A stretch of 64,000 bases of DNA from Mesorhizobium sp. B2-4-15 (GTDB lineage Bacteria; Pseudomonadota; Alphaproteobacteria; Rhizobiales; Rhizobiaceae): positions 1-64,000 of the forward strand of contig NZ_VFUZ01000002.1 in NCBI RefSeq assembly GCF_006658505.1. The letters run 5' to 3'. The translations under genes were made by a program, and so were the position numbers. Positions 8,384 through 17,306 of this stretch are shown one piece after another. Numbering within the stretch: position 1 is the stretch's first letter; each line of letters opens with the position of its first letter. The notes under the pieces are model-generated. The model saw only the letters and a list, made by a program, of their open reading frames with translations, did not search any database and was not told the DNA's origin.

Positions 8384-9667
8384 TCAGCTGGTTGCGCTGG
8401 CGTAGATGTCGAGGACTTCCGTCACGCTGGCGATCAGCAAATCCCGGGCTTTTGGCGCGACGGATCCGTTCGCCACCGCGCCATCGAGACGGCTGAGATA
8501 CTGGCTGATGAGAGGTAGGGGGATGTCGCGGTCGCCAAGCGCCTGCATCAATGCCTCCGTGGCCTGCTGGGCCTCCGGCGCCGGCCAGTAGTAGCGGATA
8601 CGGTCGCTGTAGGAGAAATGGCGTTCGATCCGCTGCTCGGCCTCCGAGCCATGATAATAATTCTTCCAGTTGCCCGGCGAAGCCAGCATGACGCGCTCCA
8701 TCGCCGCCGGCAGGGTTTCGCGCGCCGGGTCCGGAACCAGAATGTCGGCGATGTGGCTCAAGCCATAGAGCGCCTCGCGCAGCGCGAAGGTCAGCCACGG
8801 CCCGACCTTGAGGATGGCAAAGCCATCGTTGACCAGCGCGCTCAACGCCGCGGCCGGCTGGTAGTCGGTCGAATGCGCCTCGAAGACGAATTGCGGCAGG
8901 CCCTGCAAAGTGCTGGCCAGCGCCTTGGCGGCTTCCGGCCGGTAGGCGATCACCTCGGCATTGCCGAATTCGACGCCTGGCTGCACGACAACCCCGATCG
9001 CGCGCGAGAAGGCCTGGTCGAGGCCGTGCCTGCTGAAGGCTTCGCTGTGGATACGCACCGTCTCGCGTGCCGCCGCCGGCGTCGTCACCGCCAGATGGTC
9101 CATCGCTTCCAGGGCGCCGCCCGGCACCGGCACCTCCGTGCCGATGACGTAGACAGGCCTGGTCCCGCCGGTTCTTCCAGTCGCGGCCTCGGCGACCTCG
9201 GCCAGTTCGGCGGCGCGCGCGGCAATGGTTGCGTCAGGTGGTGCCGCGCCTTCGCCGGCGCAGCCCATGCTGGCATCGAGATGGATCTTGGTGAAGCCGG
9301 CCTCGGCATAGGCATCGACCATGCGCGAAGCCTTCGCCATCGCCTCGGGCGCCGGCAGATGCTTCCAGGGATTGGGGCCGAGATGGTCGCCGCCGAGCAC
9401 AAGCCTGTCCAGGGGAAAGGCCACCTTGCCGGCGATCGTCTCGACGAAGCGGCGGAAATCGGCGGGCGTCATGCCGGTGTAGCCGCCTTCATGGTTCACT
9501 TGGTTGCAGGTGGCCTCGATCAGCACGTCAGCGCCGCGCGCCTTGCCGTGGCGAAGTGCTGCCTCGATGACCAGCGGATGGGCCGAGCAGATCGAGGCGA
9601 TGCCGCCGCGTTCGCCCGCCGCGCGACGGGCCGCGATGGCCGCCAGCCTGTCCGTCGCCTGGCTCAT
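8384..9667 (-). CDS. GatZ/KbaZ-family protein, probable D-tagatose 6-phosphate 4-epimerase
   Basis: A 427-residue TIM-barrel protein of the GatZ/KbaZ family, near-normal length. Features include ASICSAHPLVIEAALRHG near residues 26-43, ATCNQVNHEGGYTGMTP, LGGDHLGPNPW and FEAHSTDYQ. GatZ was first described as a non-catalytic partner of a class II tagatose-bisphosphate aldolase. Homologues in Agrobacterium that stand beside a PfkB tagatose kinase act as D-tagatose 6-phosphate 4-epimerases. No GatY/KbaY aldolase is present here and the upstream neighbour is a PfkB kinase, which favours the epimerase reading. The ATG at 9667 forms an ATGA overlap with that kinase. Confidence 0.85.
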   Translation of the reverse strand: MSQATDRLAAIAARRAAGERGGIASICSAHPLVIEAALRHGKARGADVLIEATCNQVNHEGGYTGMTPADFRRFVETIAGKVAFPLDRLVLGGDHLGPNPWKHLPAPEAMAKASRMVDAYAEAGFTKIHLDASMGCAGEGAAPPDATIAARAAELAEVAEAATGRTGGTRPVYVIGTEVPVPGGALEAMDHLAVTTPAAARETVRIHSEAFSRHGLDQAFSRAIGVVVQPGVEFGNAEVIAYRPEAAKALASTLQGLPQFVFEAHSTDYQPAAALSALVNDGFAILKVGPWLTFALREALYGLSHIADILVPDPARETLPAAMERVMLASPGNWKNYYHGSEAEQRIERHFSYSDRIRYYWPAPEAQQATEALMQALGDRDIPLPLISQYLSRLDGAVANGSVAPKARDLLIASVTEVLDIYASATS

Positions 9668-10617
9668 GCCGGCGCCCCGGTCCTGGCGGTCTTGAGGAAT
9701 TCTTCGACAGCGGCAAGCGAAGCGATGCCTTCCATCGGCCCCTTCTTCGTTACCGCCAGCGCGCCGCAGCCATTGGCGATGCGCAGCGCTGTCTCGGGTG
9801 CCGCCTCGCGCAGCCAAAGGGAGACGAAGGCCGCCGCAAAACAGTCGCCGGCGCCGGTTGGATCGACTTCCTCGACGGCAAAGCCGGGCGATGCGGTGCG
9901 TCCGGCCTTGTCGTAGTGGACAGCGCCTTGCGCGCCCTTCTTGACGACGACGGTGGAGATGCCGCGATCCAGCATTTCGCGCGCGGCACTTTCTTCATCG
10001 GCTGCCTTGGCGAAGATGAACAGTTCCGGACCGCTCGGCAGGAAAACGTCGGTCTTCGAGAGCACGAAGTGCAAGGCGTCGCGCATGCCCGGCAGATCGA
10101 GCATTTCCTTGCGGATGTTGGGGTCGAAGGAGACCGTGCCGCCACGCGCCTTGACTGTCTCGATCCCGGTATGCGCCACCTCGATCACCTCGGGCGAAAA
10201 CAGTGAGGTGCCCATGACGTGGAAATGATCGGCGCCCGCCAGCAGCGCGCGCGCCTCGGAGCCGATCTCGATCAGGCCGGCGGCGCTCTGCTTGATGTTG
10301 TAGACGAAGTGCCGGCTGCCGTCCGCCTCATAGGTGACGAAGGCCGTGCCTGTCGCGGCACCTCGGTGGACCTTGATAGCCGAGACATCAGCCCCGTCCG
10401 TGCGCAGGCGCTCGATGTTCAAATGGCCGAAGTCGTCATCGCCAACGGCCGCGATAAGGCCCGCCGGCTGACCGAGCCGCGCCGCCTGGTCGATGAAGAT
10501 CGCCGGCGCACCGGATGGAAACGGACCCACCAGCAGGCCGGGAGCAAGGAAACTCTGGCCGATCCGCTCGGCCATGATCTCGACCAGGATCTCGCCGGCG
10601 CAAACCAGTTTCTTCAT
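9664..10617 (-). CDS. PfkB-family sugar kinase, probable tagatose kinase
   Basis: A 317-residue ribokinase-fold enzyme. It starts MKKLVCAGEILVEIMAE and carries the substrate-binding GAPAIFIDQAARLG segment near residues 36-49. The C-terminal PfkB signature DPTGAGDCFAAAF holds the catalytic aspartate. It is translationally coupled to the GatZ-like gene, giving a two-step kinase and epimerase route from tagatose to fructose 6-phosphate by analogy with Agrobacterium. Fructokinase or 2-keto-3-deoxygluconate kinase activity cannot be excluded by reading alone. It is divergent from the LacI regulator at 10880. Confidence 0.85.
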   Translation of the reverse strand: MKKLVCAGEILVEIMAERIGQSFLAPGLLVGPFPSGAPAIFIDQAARLGQPAGLIAAVGDDDFGHLNIERLRTDGADVSAIKVHRGAATGTAFVTYEADGSRHFVYNIKQSAAGLIEIGSEARALLAGADHFHVMGTSLFSPEVIEVAHTGIETVKARGGTVSFDPNIRKEMLDLPGMRDALHFVLSKTDVFLPSGPELFIFAKAADEESAAREMLDRGISTVVVKKGAQGAVHYDKAGRTASPGFAVEEVDPTGAGDCFAAAFVSLWLREAAPETALRIANGCGALAVTKKGPMEGIASLAAVEEFLKTARTGAPA

Positions 10618-10879
10618 GTCCTCACCATTTGCCGGATGGTCGGCGCCCGGTTGCCGGGCGCCTTTTCCATGTCGTGCGGCCTCAAAACCTAAGTTGCAAT
10701 TTTTAGAGCGTCAATAAATAATTTGACGCGCGAAATGATTTCCCATTGTATCGGGAAGCGTGAAAATTTGACTGAATAAGCTCGGTCAAGCATTGCTGCC
10801 CGTCGGCTACGGCCGCAAGACTGATTCTGGCCGGACTTGAGGCGGCTGGCGGGCGAAGACATAGGGGCTGGAAATATCG
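10618..10879. promoter_or_regulatory. divergent control region with inverted repeat, candidate LacI operator
   Basis: A 262-bp gap between the PfkB kinase and the LacI regulator. It holds an inverted repeat GCGTCAA (10708-10714), an 8-bp spacer, then TTGACGC (10723-10729). The right arm continues as TTGACGCGCG-AAA, almost the same word as TTGACGCGCGTAAA at 14113-14126 in the next divergent gap. A shared LacI-type operator is likely. Confidence 0.5.
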
Positions 10880-11914
10880 ATGGCGGAGAAGACGCACCGC
10901 ACGATGGACGACTTCGCCAGGGCGTCCGGCGTGTCACGGCCGACCCTGTCGAAATACTTCGACGATCCGGCGAGCGTGAAGGCGGCGACGCGGGCGCGCA
11001 TCGAGGCGGCACTGCGTTCATCGGACTATCAGCCGAATGTTTTCGCGCGCAATCTCAACCGCAAGCGCACCCGCAATGTCGGCATCGTCGTGCCGGCCAT
11101 CACCGATCCGTTCTATGCCGAAATGGTCAGCCGCATCGAACTGCGCTGCCGCGATGAAGGCTTCTGGCCGATCGTCATCTCCTCGCACGGTTCGCCGAAA
11201 CTGGAGGCGGAATCGGTCAGGACGCTGATGTCGCTGAAGGTCGCTGGCGCCATCGTCGCACCATTGGGGTTGGTCTCCGAACCCGGCGTCTTCGAGCGGA
11301 TGAGCGAGAACATTCCGATCGTCTATTTCGACACCTACATCGAAGGTGACACGCCTTTCGTCGGCAACGACAATCACCAGAGCACGTCGACCATCGTCGA
11401 CTATCTCTGCCGGTCCGGCGAGCCGCCGGCCTATGTCGACATTCCGCACGTCAACCACAATTCGGACGAACGCCTGCAGAGCTATATCGAGACGATGCAG
11501 ACCGCCGGCCTGGAGCCCGTCGTTCTCAAGGCGGCGGGCGACTACAGCTGGGACTTCGAGCGCATCGGCCATGAATGGATGGACAGGACGCTCGACAAGG
11601 GCGGCCTGCCGGCCCGCACGCTGCTGTGCGCTAATGACCGTCTCGCCTTCGGTGTCATGTCGGCCGCCTTCTCGCGCGGCCTGAAGATCGGCCGCCGCCC
11701 CGATTGCGACTTCCGTGTCGCTGCCCATGACGATCATCCGCTGAGCCGCTATACCTGTCCGGCGCTGACCACCATGGCGCAGGATTTCGCCGCCATGGCC
11801 GGACGCAGCGTCGAGATCCTGCTGGCCTTGCTGGATGAGACTGATTCCCCCGGACAGGATCTGGCACGCAGCGTCAAGCTAGGCGCGACCTTGGTGATGC
11901 GTCAGTCGGCCTGA
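10880..11914 (+). CDS. LacI-family transcriptional regulator
   Basis: A 344-residue regulator. The N-terminal helix-turn-helix TMDDFARASGVSRPTLSKYFDDP (residues 8-30) and hinge region are followed by a periplasmic-binding-like effector domain beginning NVGIVVPAITDPFYAEM. The recognition helix reads SRPTLSKYF instead of the common SxxTVSRVL, so its operator may differ from classic LacI sites. It is divergent from the kinase/GatZ pair and its end overlaps the convergent esterase by 13 bp. It probably controls the flanking sugar genes through the TTGACGCGCG-type sites at 10723 and 14113. Confidence 0.9.
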   Translation: MAEKTHRTMDDFARASGVSRPTLSKYFDDPASVKAATRARIEAALRSSDYQPNVFARNLNRKRTRNVGIVVPAITDPFYAEMVSRIELRCRDEGFWPIVISSHGSPKLEAESVRTLMSLKVAGAIVAPLGLVSEPGVFERMSENIPIVYFDTYIEGDTPFVGNDNHQSTSTIVDYLCRSGEPPAYVDIPHVNHNSDERLQSYIETMQTAGLEPVVLKAAGDYSWDFERIGHEWMDRTLDKGGLPARTLLCANDRLAFGVMSAAFSRGLKIGRRPDCDFRVAAHDDHPLSRYTCPALTTMAQDFAAMAGRSVEILLALLDETDSPGQDLARSVKLGATLVMRQSA

Positions 11915-12852
11915 ACGCGCGTCTGGAGTTGCAGCCAGGCCGACGCCTCGCTCATCGCTTGCCGCGCGGCCAGGATGTGGCGGCCCATCGAGACGAAGCC
12001 GTGGATCTGGCCGGGCCACTGCCGCAGCACCATCGGCACGCCGTCGGCCCCCAGGCGCTCGGCATAGGCCGTGCCCTCGTCGGCGAGAATGTCGTGGCCG
12101 GCGATCATGACAAATGCCGGTGCCGCGCCGGCAAGGCTCGAGGCCAGCAGCGGCGAGACGCGCCAGTCCGTGATGTCGTCAGGCGTTCGCACATAGTGGT
12201 CGCGGAACCAGGCCATGCTGGCGGCGGTAAGTCCGAAGCCGTCACGGAAGCGCCGATAGCTGTCCGCCGTCTGGCGTGCATCGGTGTTGGGATAGATCAG
12301 GATCTGAGCGGCAAGCGGCGGCGCCAGCCCGTCCCGGGCGAGCAATGCCAGAACGGCGGCAAGGTTGCCGCCGGCGCTGTCGCCGGCAACGGCGATGCGG
12401 GCCGGGTCGATCCCGAGCTTTCCGGCGCTTTCCGCCATGAAGCGGAGCGCTGCCGCGCAATCCTCGAGCCCTGCCGGAAATTTGTGTTCTGGCGCCAGCC
12501 GATAATCTGGGCAGACGATGACAGCGTTGCCCAGATTGGCCAGCCAGCGGCAGATCTCGTCATGCGAATCGAGATTGCCGATGACCCAGCCGCCGCCGTG
12601 CAGATAGAGCACGGCGCGCGCGCCGGTCCGCGGCGCGCCGATGCCGCGATGGATGCGGATGGTGACCGGGCCGTTCGGCCCGTCGATCTGCCGTTGCGCG
12701 GTCGCCGCGACCGGTTCGTGCTCGCCCTGCTGCGTCGGAAACGAAGCGTTGTAGGCCGCCCGTGCCGCCGCCACGCTGCCGCTCTCGAAAGGCGAGCCGC
12801 CGGCCGCACGGCCGATTTCGAGGGCACGCAAAGCATCGGGGTCGAGCACCAT
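11902..12852 (-). CDS. alpha/beta hydrolase, HSL-type carboxylesterase
   Basis: A 316-residue esterase of the hormone-sensitive-lipase family. The oxyanion-hole motif HGGGW is at residues 85-89 and the nucleophile elbow GDSAGG has Ser159. Later AGHDILADEG and IHGFVSM supply the acidic and histidine members of the triad. No signal peptide, so it is cytoplasmic. ATG 12852 has GGAG six bases upstream; ATG 12858 abuts it. It follows the oxidoreductase gene by 14 bp and is likely co-transcribed, perhaps removing acyl groups from an imported glycoside. Its 3' end overlaps the convergent LacI gene. Confidence 0.85.
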   Translation of the reverse strand: MVLDPDALRALEIGRAAGGSPFESGSVAAARAAYNASFPTQQGEHEPVAATAQRQIDGPNGPVTIRIHRGIGAPRTGARAVLYLHGGGWVIGNLDSHDEICRWLANLGNAVIVCPDYRLAPEHKFPAGLEDCAAALRFMAESAGKLGIDPARIAVAGDSAGGNLAAVLALLARDGLAPPLAAQILIYPNTDARQTADSYRRFRDGFGLTAASMAWFRDHYVRTPDDITDWRVSPLLASSLAGAAPAFVMIAGHDILADEGTAYAERLGADGVPMVLRQWPGQIHGFVSMGRHILAARQAMSEASAWLQLQTRVQAD

Positions 12853-12866
12853 CGCCATCTCCGCCG

Positions 12867-14018
12867 TCACTGGGCGAGCAGGCTGCTTGCTTCGTCCTCG
12901 GTCAGCAACGCTGGCTGGACGACGTCGCCGGCAATGGCGACCGAGTTTTTCGTTTCGCCCGAACGCAGGATCGCTTCCATGATATCCAGCACGTGCAGTG
13001 CCAGATTGCCGGAAGCGCGGGGTGTGGCACCTGTCCGTAGCGAGCGCACCAGATCGGCAACGCCAAGCATGCGATAGTTGGCGCGGTCTGGCGCGACATA
13101 AGGCCAGTTGCGGGCGCCATAGAGTTCGCCCTCGCTGGCGAAATCCTTCCAATCGGCTCCGCGTTCGGAGAGCGACACCGTGCCGCCGAACGTATCGGGA
13201 TCGGGCAGGCGCAGCGAGCCCTCGGTGCCATGCAACTCGATGGGGTGGTTGGAATGCCTGAAGATGTCCCACGACGCGCCGAAGGTGACGGTCGCGCCGG
13301 AGCGGAACTCGAGCAGCGACAGCACATTGGTCGGCGTGCCGACCTTGAACGAGGTGTTCTTGAATGGTCCCTCGGCGGTGATCAGTCTTTCCTCCTGGCC
13401 CCGTGTCGCCATCGCCATGACGCGCGCGACAGGGCCGAGCAAATTGACCAGCGTGGTCAGATAATACGGGCCCATGTCGAAGACCGGGCCGCCGCCCGGC
13501 TGGTAGTAGAATTGCGGGTTGGGGTGCCAGTGCTCCATACCGCGCCCCATCATGAAGGCGGTGCCGGTGACGGGACGGCCGATGGCGCCCTCATCCATCA
13601 GGCGCCGCGCCCGGCGCCCGGCGGCGCCGAGGAAGGTGTCGGGAGCCGAGCCGAGCAGCAGGCCACGCCTGGCCGCCTCCGCCACCAGCCGGCGTCCGTC
13701 GGTGGCCGAGGTCGCCAGCGGCTTTTCGGTGAAGACGTGCTTGCCGGCCGAAAGTGCCGAGAACGAAATGTCGAAATGGGCCGCCGGAATGGTCAGGTTG
13801 AGGACAAGATCGATCTCGGAGTCGGCCAGCAGCGCATCGACGCCGAGTGCCTGGATGCCATATTCCTTGGCCCGCAACGCCGCCATCTCGGCCGAGATAT
13901 CGGCGCAGGCCCGCAGCTCGATGCCGCCGAACAGCGCGGCATTGCGCAGGTAGGTCATCGAGATATTGCCGCACCCGATAACGCCGATTCCAAGCTTGTC
14001 CTTTGATTTCCCCTGCAT
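12867..14018 (-). CDS. Gfo/Idh/MocA-family oxidoreductase
   Basis: A 383-residue NAD(P)-dependent sugar dehydrogenase-like enzyme. The Rossmann motif IGVIGCGNISMTYL lies at about residues 10-23 and HVFTEKPLATS, with the conserved EKP, near 95-105. The C-terminal beta-sheet substrate domain follows. The ATG at 14018 has GGGAGGA nine bases upstream; the earlier in-frame ATG at 14072 lacks a site. It diverges from the ABC operon at 14192 and likely belongs to the same regulon. Family members oxidise sugar hydroxyls, often at C2 or C3. Confidence 0.88.
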   Translation of the reverse strand: MQGKSKDKLGIGVIGCGNISMTYLRNAALFGGIELRACADISAEMAALRAKEYGIQALGVDALLADSEIDLVLNLTIPAAHFDISFSALSAGKHVFTEKPLATSATDGRRLVAEAARRGLLLGSAPDTFLGAAGRRARRLMDEGAIGRPVTGTAFMMGRGMEHWHPNPQFYYQPGGGPVFDMGPYYLTTLVNLLGPVARVMAMATRGQEERLITAEGPFKNTSFKVGTPTNVLSLLEFRSGATVTFGASWDIFRHSNHPIELHGTEGSLRLPDPDTFGGTVSLSERGADWKDFASEGELYGARNWPYVAPDRANYRMLGVADLVRSLRTGATPRASGNLALHVLDIMEAILRSGETKNSVAIAGDVVQPALLTEDEASSLLAQ

Positions 14019-14191
14019 GTTCGATCGTCCTCCCGGTTTGGTCACGGTCTGCGGGATCCGTTGCGCGGGCAATGGATCGGTTTCGGAAAAGCGCTATACA
14101 GTATTTTAAATATTGACGCGCGTAAAATTTTTATACACCATGCGAAAACGCTGGCGCAACATCGGGAGGCTGCCAGCCTTAGGAGGAGAAG
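14019..14191. promoter_or_regulatory. divergent promoter region with near-palindromic operator candidate
   Basis: An AT-rich 173-bp gap. The word TTGACGCGCGTAAA at 14113-14126 is nearly self-complementary around its ACGCGCGT core and sits in AT-rich flanks. It matches the right arm in the gap at 10618-10879 except for one deleted base. The position between divergent operons suggests a shared operator, most simply for the LacI protein at 10880. Confidence 0.5.
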
Positions 14192-15538
14192 ATGACAGAC
14201 ATGAAAAAACGGCCGACCGCCGTTACTAAGCCTGTAGGTCACGTGACGATCGCCGATCGCCGGCAGTTTCTCATCGGTTCCGCCGGCCTGCTTGGCGCGG
14301 CGGCATTCGGGGCAGGGACGTCCCTTGGCCTCGGCCGTGCTCGCGCCCAGTCGCGTGCCGAAATCAGCTTCGCCAGTGCGGCTTTCTTCGGCAAGGAGAC
14401 CTTCGGCGACCTGATCAAGGCCTTCAACGAATCGCAGGACCGCATCCTGGTCAAGAACATAGCGCTGCCGCCGCCGAGCTCCTCGACCGAGGTCTACCAG
14501 GGTCTGGTGCAGCAGCTGGCCCGCCGCAACGGCACGCCCGACGTTTTCAGCCAGGACGTGATCTGGATCGCCGGCTTCGCCGCCGCCGGCTGGGCGCTGC
14601 CGCTGGACGAGTATTTCCCGGCCGACAAGCGCAGTGCCTATTTCAACGGAACCCTCAATGCCTGTACCTATGGCGGCAAGCTTACGGCCCTTCCCTGGTT
14701 CATGGATTCGGGCATGTTCTACTACCGCAAGGACGTGCTGGAAAAGCATGGCGGCAAGGTGCCGGAAACCTGGGCCGACATGGCGACAATCGCCGCCGCC
14801 GCGCAGAAGGCCGGTGACATTGATTTCGGCTATCTCTGGCAGGGCAAGCAGGCCGAGGTTCTGGTCTGCGACGCGGTCGAGATCATCACCTCCAACAATG
14901 GCGCCATCCTAGCTCCCGACGGCAAGTCGTCGCTGATCAACCAGAAAGGCGCGGTCGAGGCGATCCAGTTCCTGCACGACACCATCGCAACCACCAAGAT
15001 CAGCCCGCAGGACGTGCTGTCCTGGGACGAGGAACCATCGCGCCAGCCCTTCACCTCGGGCAAGGCGATGTTCATGCGCAACTGGTCCTATGTCTGGCCG
15101 ATCGCGCAGGATGCCAAGACCTCACAGGTGGTCGACAAGGTTGGCGTCGCGCCTCTGCCGTCATTCCCCGGCGGCAAGAGCTCGGCCTGCCTCGGCGGCT
15201 ACCAGCTCGGCGTCAATGCCAACTCCAAGCAGCGCGAAGCCGCGATCGAGCTCTTGACCTGGTTGTCGTCGACCGAGACGCAGCACCGCATCGCGCTCAA
15301 CTTCGGGCTGGCGCCGACGCGGCCGGCACTGTTCCAGGACGAGCAGATCAAGAAGGAACAACCCTTCATGGCGAGCCTGGAGAAAGTATTCACCGGCGCC
15401 ACGGCGCGGCCGATCACGCCGCAATACGCCAAGGTGACGCTGGCCCTGCAGTCCGGCATCTCCAAGGCGCTGGTTTCAGGCAAGGTGCAGGCCGAGATGG
15501 ACGCGCTCGCCGACCAGATCAACAAGATCGTCGCCTGA
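14192..15538 (+). CDS. sugar ABC transporter substrate-binding protein with Tat signal
   Basis: A 448-residue family 1 binding protein, first gene of a ten-gene operon. The N-terminus has a twin-arginine signal DRRQFLIGSAGLLGAAAFG (about residues 26-44) followed by cleavage near RARAQS. It is therefore exported folded, unlike the other binding proteins here. AGGAGGAG lies just before the ATG at 14192. The body has typical features (VPETWADMATIAAAA, SGKAMFMRNWSYVWPIAQ). It works with the two permeases and the MalK-type ATPase of the same operon. Substrate is unknown. Confidence 0.88.
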   Translation: MTDMKKRPTAVTKPVGHVTIADRRQFLIGSAGLLGAAAFGAGTSLGLGRARAQSRAEISFASAAFFGKETFGDLIKAFNESQDRILVKNIALPPPSSSTEVYQGLVQQLARRNGTPDVFSQDVIWIAGFAAAGWALPLDEYFPADKRSAYFNGTLNACTYGGKLTALPWFMDSGMFYYRKDVLEKHGGKVPETWADMATIAAAAQKAGDIDFGYLWQGKQAEVLVCDAVEIITSNNGAILAPDGKSSLINQKGAVEAIQFLHDTIATTKISPQDVLSWDEEPSRQPFTSGKAMFMRNWSYVWPIAQDAKTSQVVDKVGVAPLPSFPGGKSSACLGGYQLGVNANSKQREAAIELLTWLSSTETQHRIALNFGLAPTRPALFQDEQIKKEQPFMASLEKVFTGATARPITPQYAKVTLALQSGISKALVSGKVQAEMDALADQINKIVA

Positions 15539-15540
15539 CA

Positions 15541-16473
15541 ATGACCGCGGCCGCCACTGTTTCCAGTGTTCGCCGGCCGCGGCGGCTCGGCAGGGCGCTT
15601 CCCGGCGCCTTCTGGGGCCTCATCCTGCTGACGCCGGCCTTCGTGTCGCTGGCGTCGGTTTCCTTTTACCCGATCGTTAACGGGCTCAATCTTTCGCTCA
15701 CCAACACCTCGCTGATCACGCAGGATCAGGATTTCACCGGCCTTTCCAACTATGTGCAACTCTGGGGGGACCCGCAGTTCTGGAACGCCTGGTGGCATAC
15801 GATGTGGTTCACCGCCGCCTCGACTGTGCTGGAGACGGTGATCGGGCTCGGCATGGCGCTCATCCTGTGCGAGGCGTTCAAGGGGCGCGGGCTCGTCCGC
15901 GCGGCCATGCTGGTTCCCTGGGCGATGCCCACCGTTGTTACCTCGAAGATGTTCGGCTGGCTGTTCGACGGCCAGAACGGCATCATCAACTACCTCCTGC
16001 TGCATGCCGGCCTGATCGACCAGAACGTGAACTGGTATGGCTCCCCCGACACGGCGATGATCACCATCATCATCGCCGACGTCTGGAAGACGACGCCGTT
16101 CATGGCCCTGCTGTTGCTGACCGGCCTGCAGACCGTGCCCATTTCGCTGATCGAGGCAGCACGCATGGACGGCGCTAAGGGCTGGATCACGTTCTGGCAT
16201 ATCCGCCTGCCGCTCTTGATGCCGACCTTGCTGATCGCCGGCCTGTTCCGCGCGCTCGACGCCTTCCGCGTCTTCGACCTCGTCTATGTGCTGACCGGCG
16301 GCGGCCCGGCCGATTCGACCGAGACGCTGTCGACGCTGTCCTACAAGGTGCTGTTCTCGACGCTGCAGTTCGGCTACGGCTCGGCCGTGTCGACGGCGAT
16401 GTTCATCACCGAGGGCATTATCGCGCTGGTCTTCGTCGTCTATCTCGTCCGCCAGATCAGGAGGGCGCAATGA
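15541..16473 (+). CDS. sugar ABC transporter permease (MalF type)
   Basis: A 310-residue permease with about six membrane segments. The EAA loop LIEAARMDGAKGWITFWHI lies near residues 202-220. It starts two bases after the binding-protein stop and overlaps the next permease by ATGA, so expression is tightly coupled. It forms the import channel with that partner. Confidence 0.9.
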   Translation: MTAAATVSSVRRPRRLGRALPGAFWGLILLTPAFVSLASVSFYPIVNGLNLSLTNTSLITQDQDFTGLSNYVQLWGDPQFWNAWWHTMWFTAASTVLETVIGLGMALILCEAFKGRGLVRAAMLVPWAMPTVVTSKMFGWLFDGQNGIINYLLLHAGLIDQNVNWYGSPDTAMITIIIADVWKTTPFMALLLLTGLQTVPISLIEAARMDGAKGWITFWHIRLPLLMPTLLIAGLFRALDAFRVFDLVYVLTGGGPADSTETLSTLSYKVLFSTLQFGYGSAVSTAMFITEGIIALVFVVYLVRQIRRAQ

Positions 16474-17306
16474 ACGAGACGCGCTCGCCACTGCAGAGCT
16501 TCGTGATCTATGCCGGCGCCTTGCTGATCCTGGTCTGGTCGGGCGGCCCGTTCATCTGGCAGTTCTCGACCTCGTTCCAGCTTGACAAGATGCTGACATC
16601 GGGCTCGCCGTCGCTGATCCCGCATCCCTTCACGCTGGAACACTATTACAACGCTTTCGTCGAGAAGCAGCTTCACCGTTATGTGTGGAACTCGCTGGTG
16701 GTTTCGCTGGCGACGACGTTCCTGTGCCTGTTCGTCGGCTCGCTGGCCGCCTTCGCGCTGTCGCGGCTCAACATCAAGGGCCGCTTCGGCATCCTGATGG
16801 TCATCCTGTCTGTGTCGATGTTCCCGCAGATCGCGCTGGTCGGGCCGCTCTATCTCGTCGCCACCAATCTCGGCCTGCTCGATACCTACACGGCGCTGAT
16901 CATCACCTATCTGGCACTTGGCCTGCCGCTCGTAACCTGGGTGCTGTTCGGCTATTTCGAGACGCTGCCGCGCGAGATCGACGAGGCCGCGCGCATGGAC
17001 GGCGTCAGCGTCCCCGGCCTGCTCTGGCGCATCATCCTGCCGATGTCGCTGCCGAGCCTGGTGACCACCGGGCTGCTTGCCTTCATCACCGCGTGGAATG
17101 AATTCTTGTTCGCGCTCGCCTTCACCTCCAACATCGACCGGCAGACGATACCCGTCGGCATCGCCAACTTCACCAACCTCTACTACGTCCCCTGGGGCGA
17201 TATCGCCGCCGCCTCCGCCGTGGTGACGGTGCCCCTGATCCTTCTGGTGCTGTTCTTCCAGCGCCACATCATCGAAGGCTTGACCCAGGGCGGCGTCAAG
17301 GAATGA
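16470..17306 (+). CDS. sugar ABC transporter permease (MalG type)
   Basis: A 278-residue permease. The EAA motif EIDEAARMDGVSVPGLLWRI lies at about residues 169-188, and the segment AFITAWNEFLFALAFTSN is typical of MalG-like proteins. Both ends overlap their neighbours by ATGA. It is the second channel subunit of the importer encoded by this operon. Confidence 0.9.
   Translation: MNETRSPLQSFVIYAGALLILVWSGGPFIWQFSTSFQLDKMLTSGSPSLIPHPFTLEHYYNAFVEKQLHRYVWNSLVVSLATTFLCLFVGSLAAFALSRLNIKGRFGILMVILSVSMFPQIALVGPLYLVATNLGLLDTYTALIITYLALGLPLVTWVLFGYFETLPREIDEAARMDGVSVPGLLWRIILPMSLPSLVTTGLLAFITAWNEFLFALAFTSNIDRQTIPVGIANFTNLYYVPWGDIAAASAVVTVPLILLVLFFQRHIIEGLTQGGVKE

Noticed and set aside
8384..9667. Calling the GatZ-type gene a tagatose-bisphosphate aldolase subunit
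   Set aside because: No GatY/KbaY catalytic subunit is present and the neighbouring PfkB kinase fits the epimerase route better.
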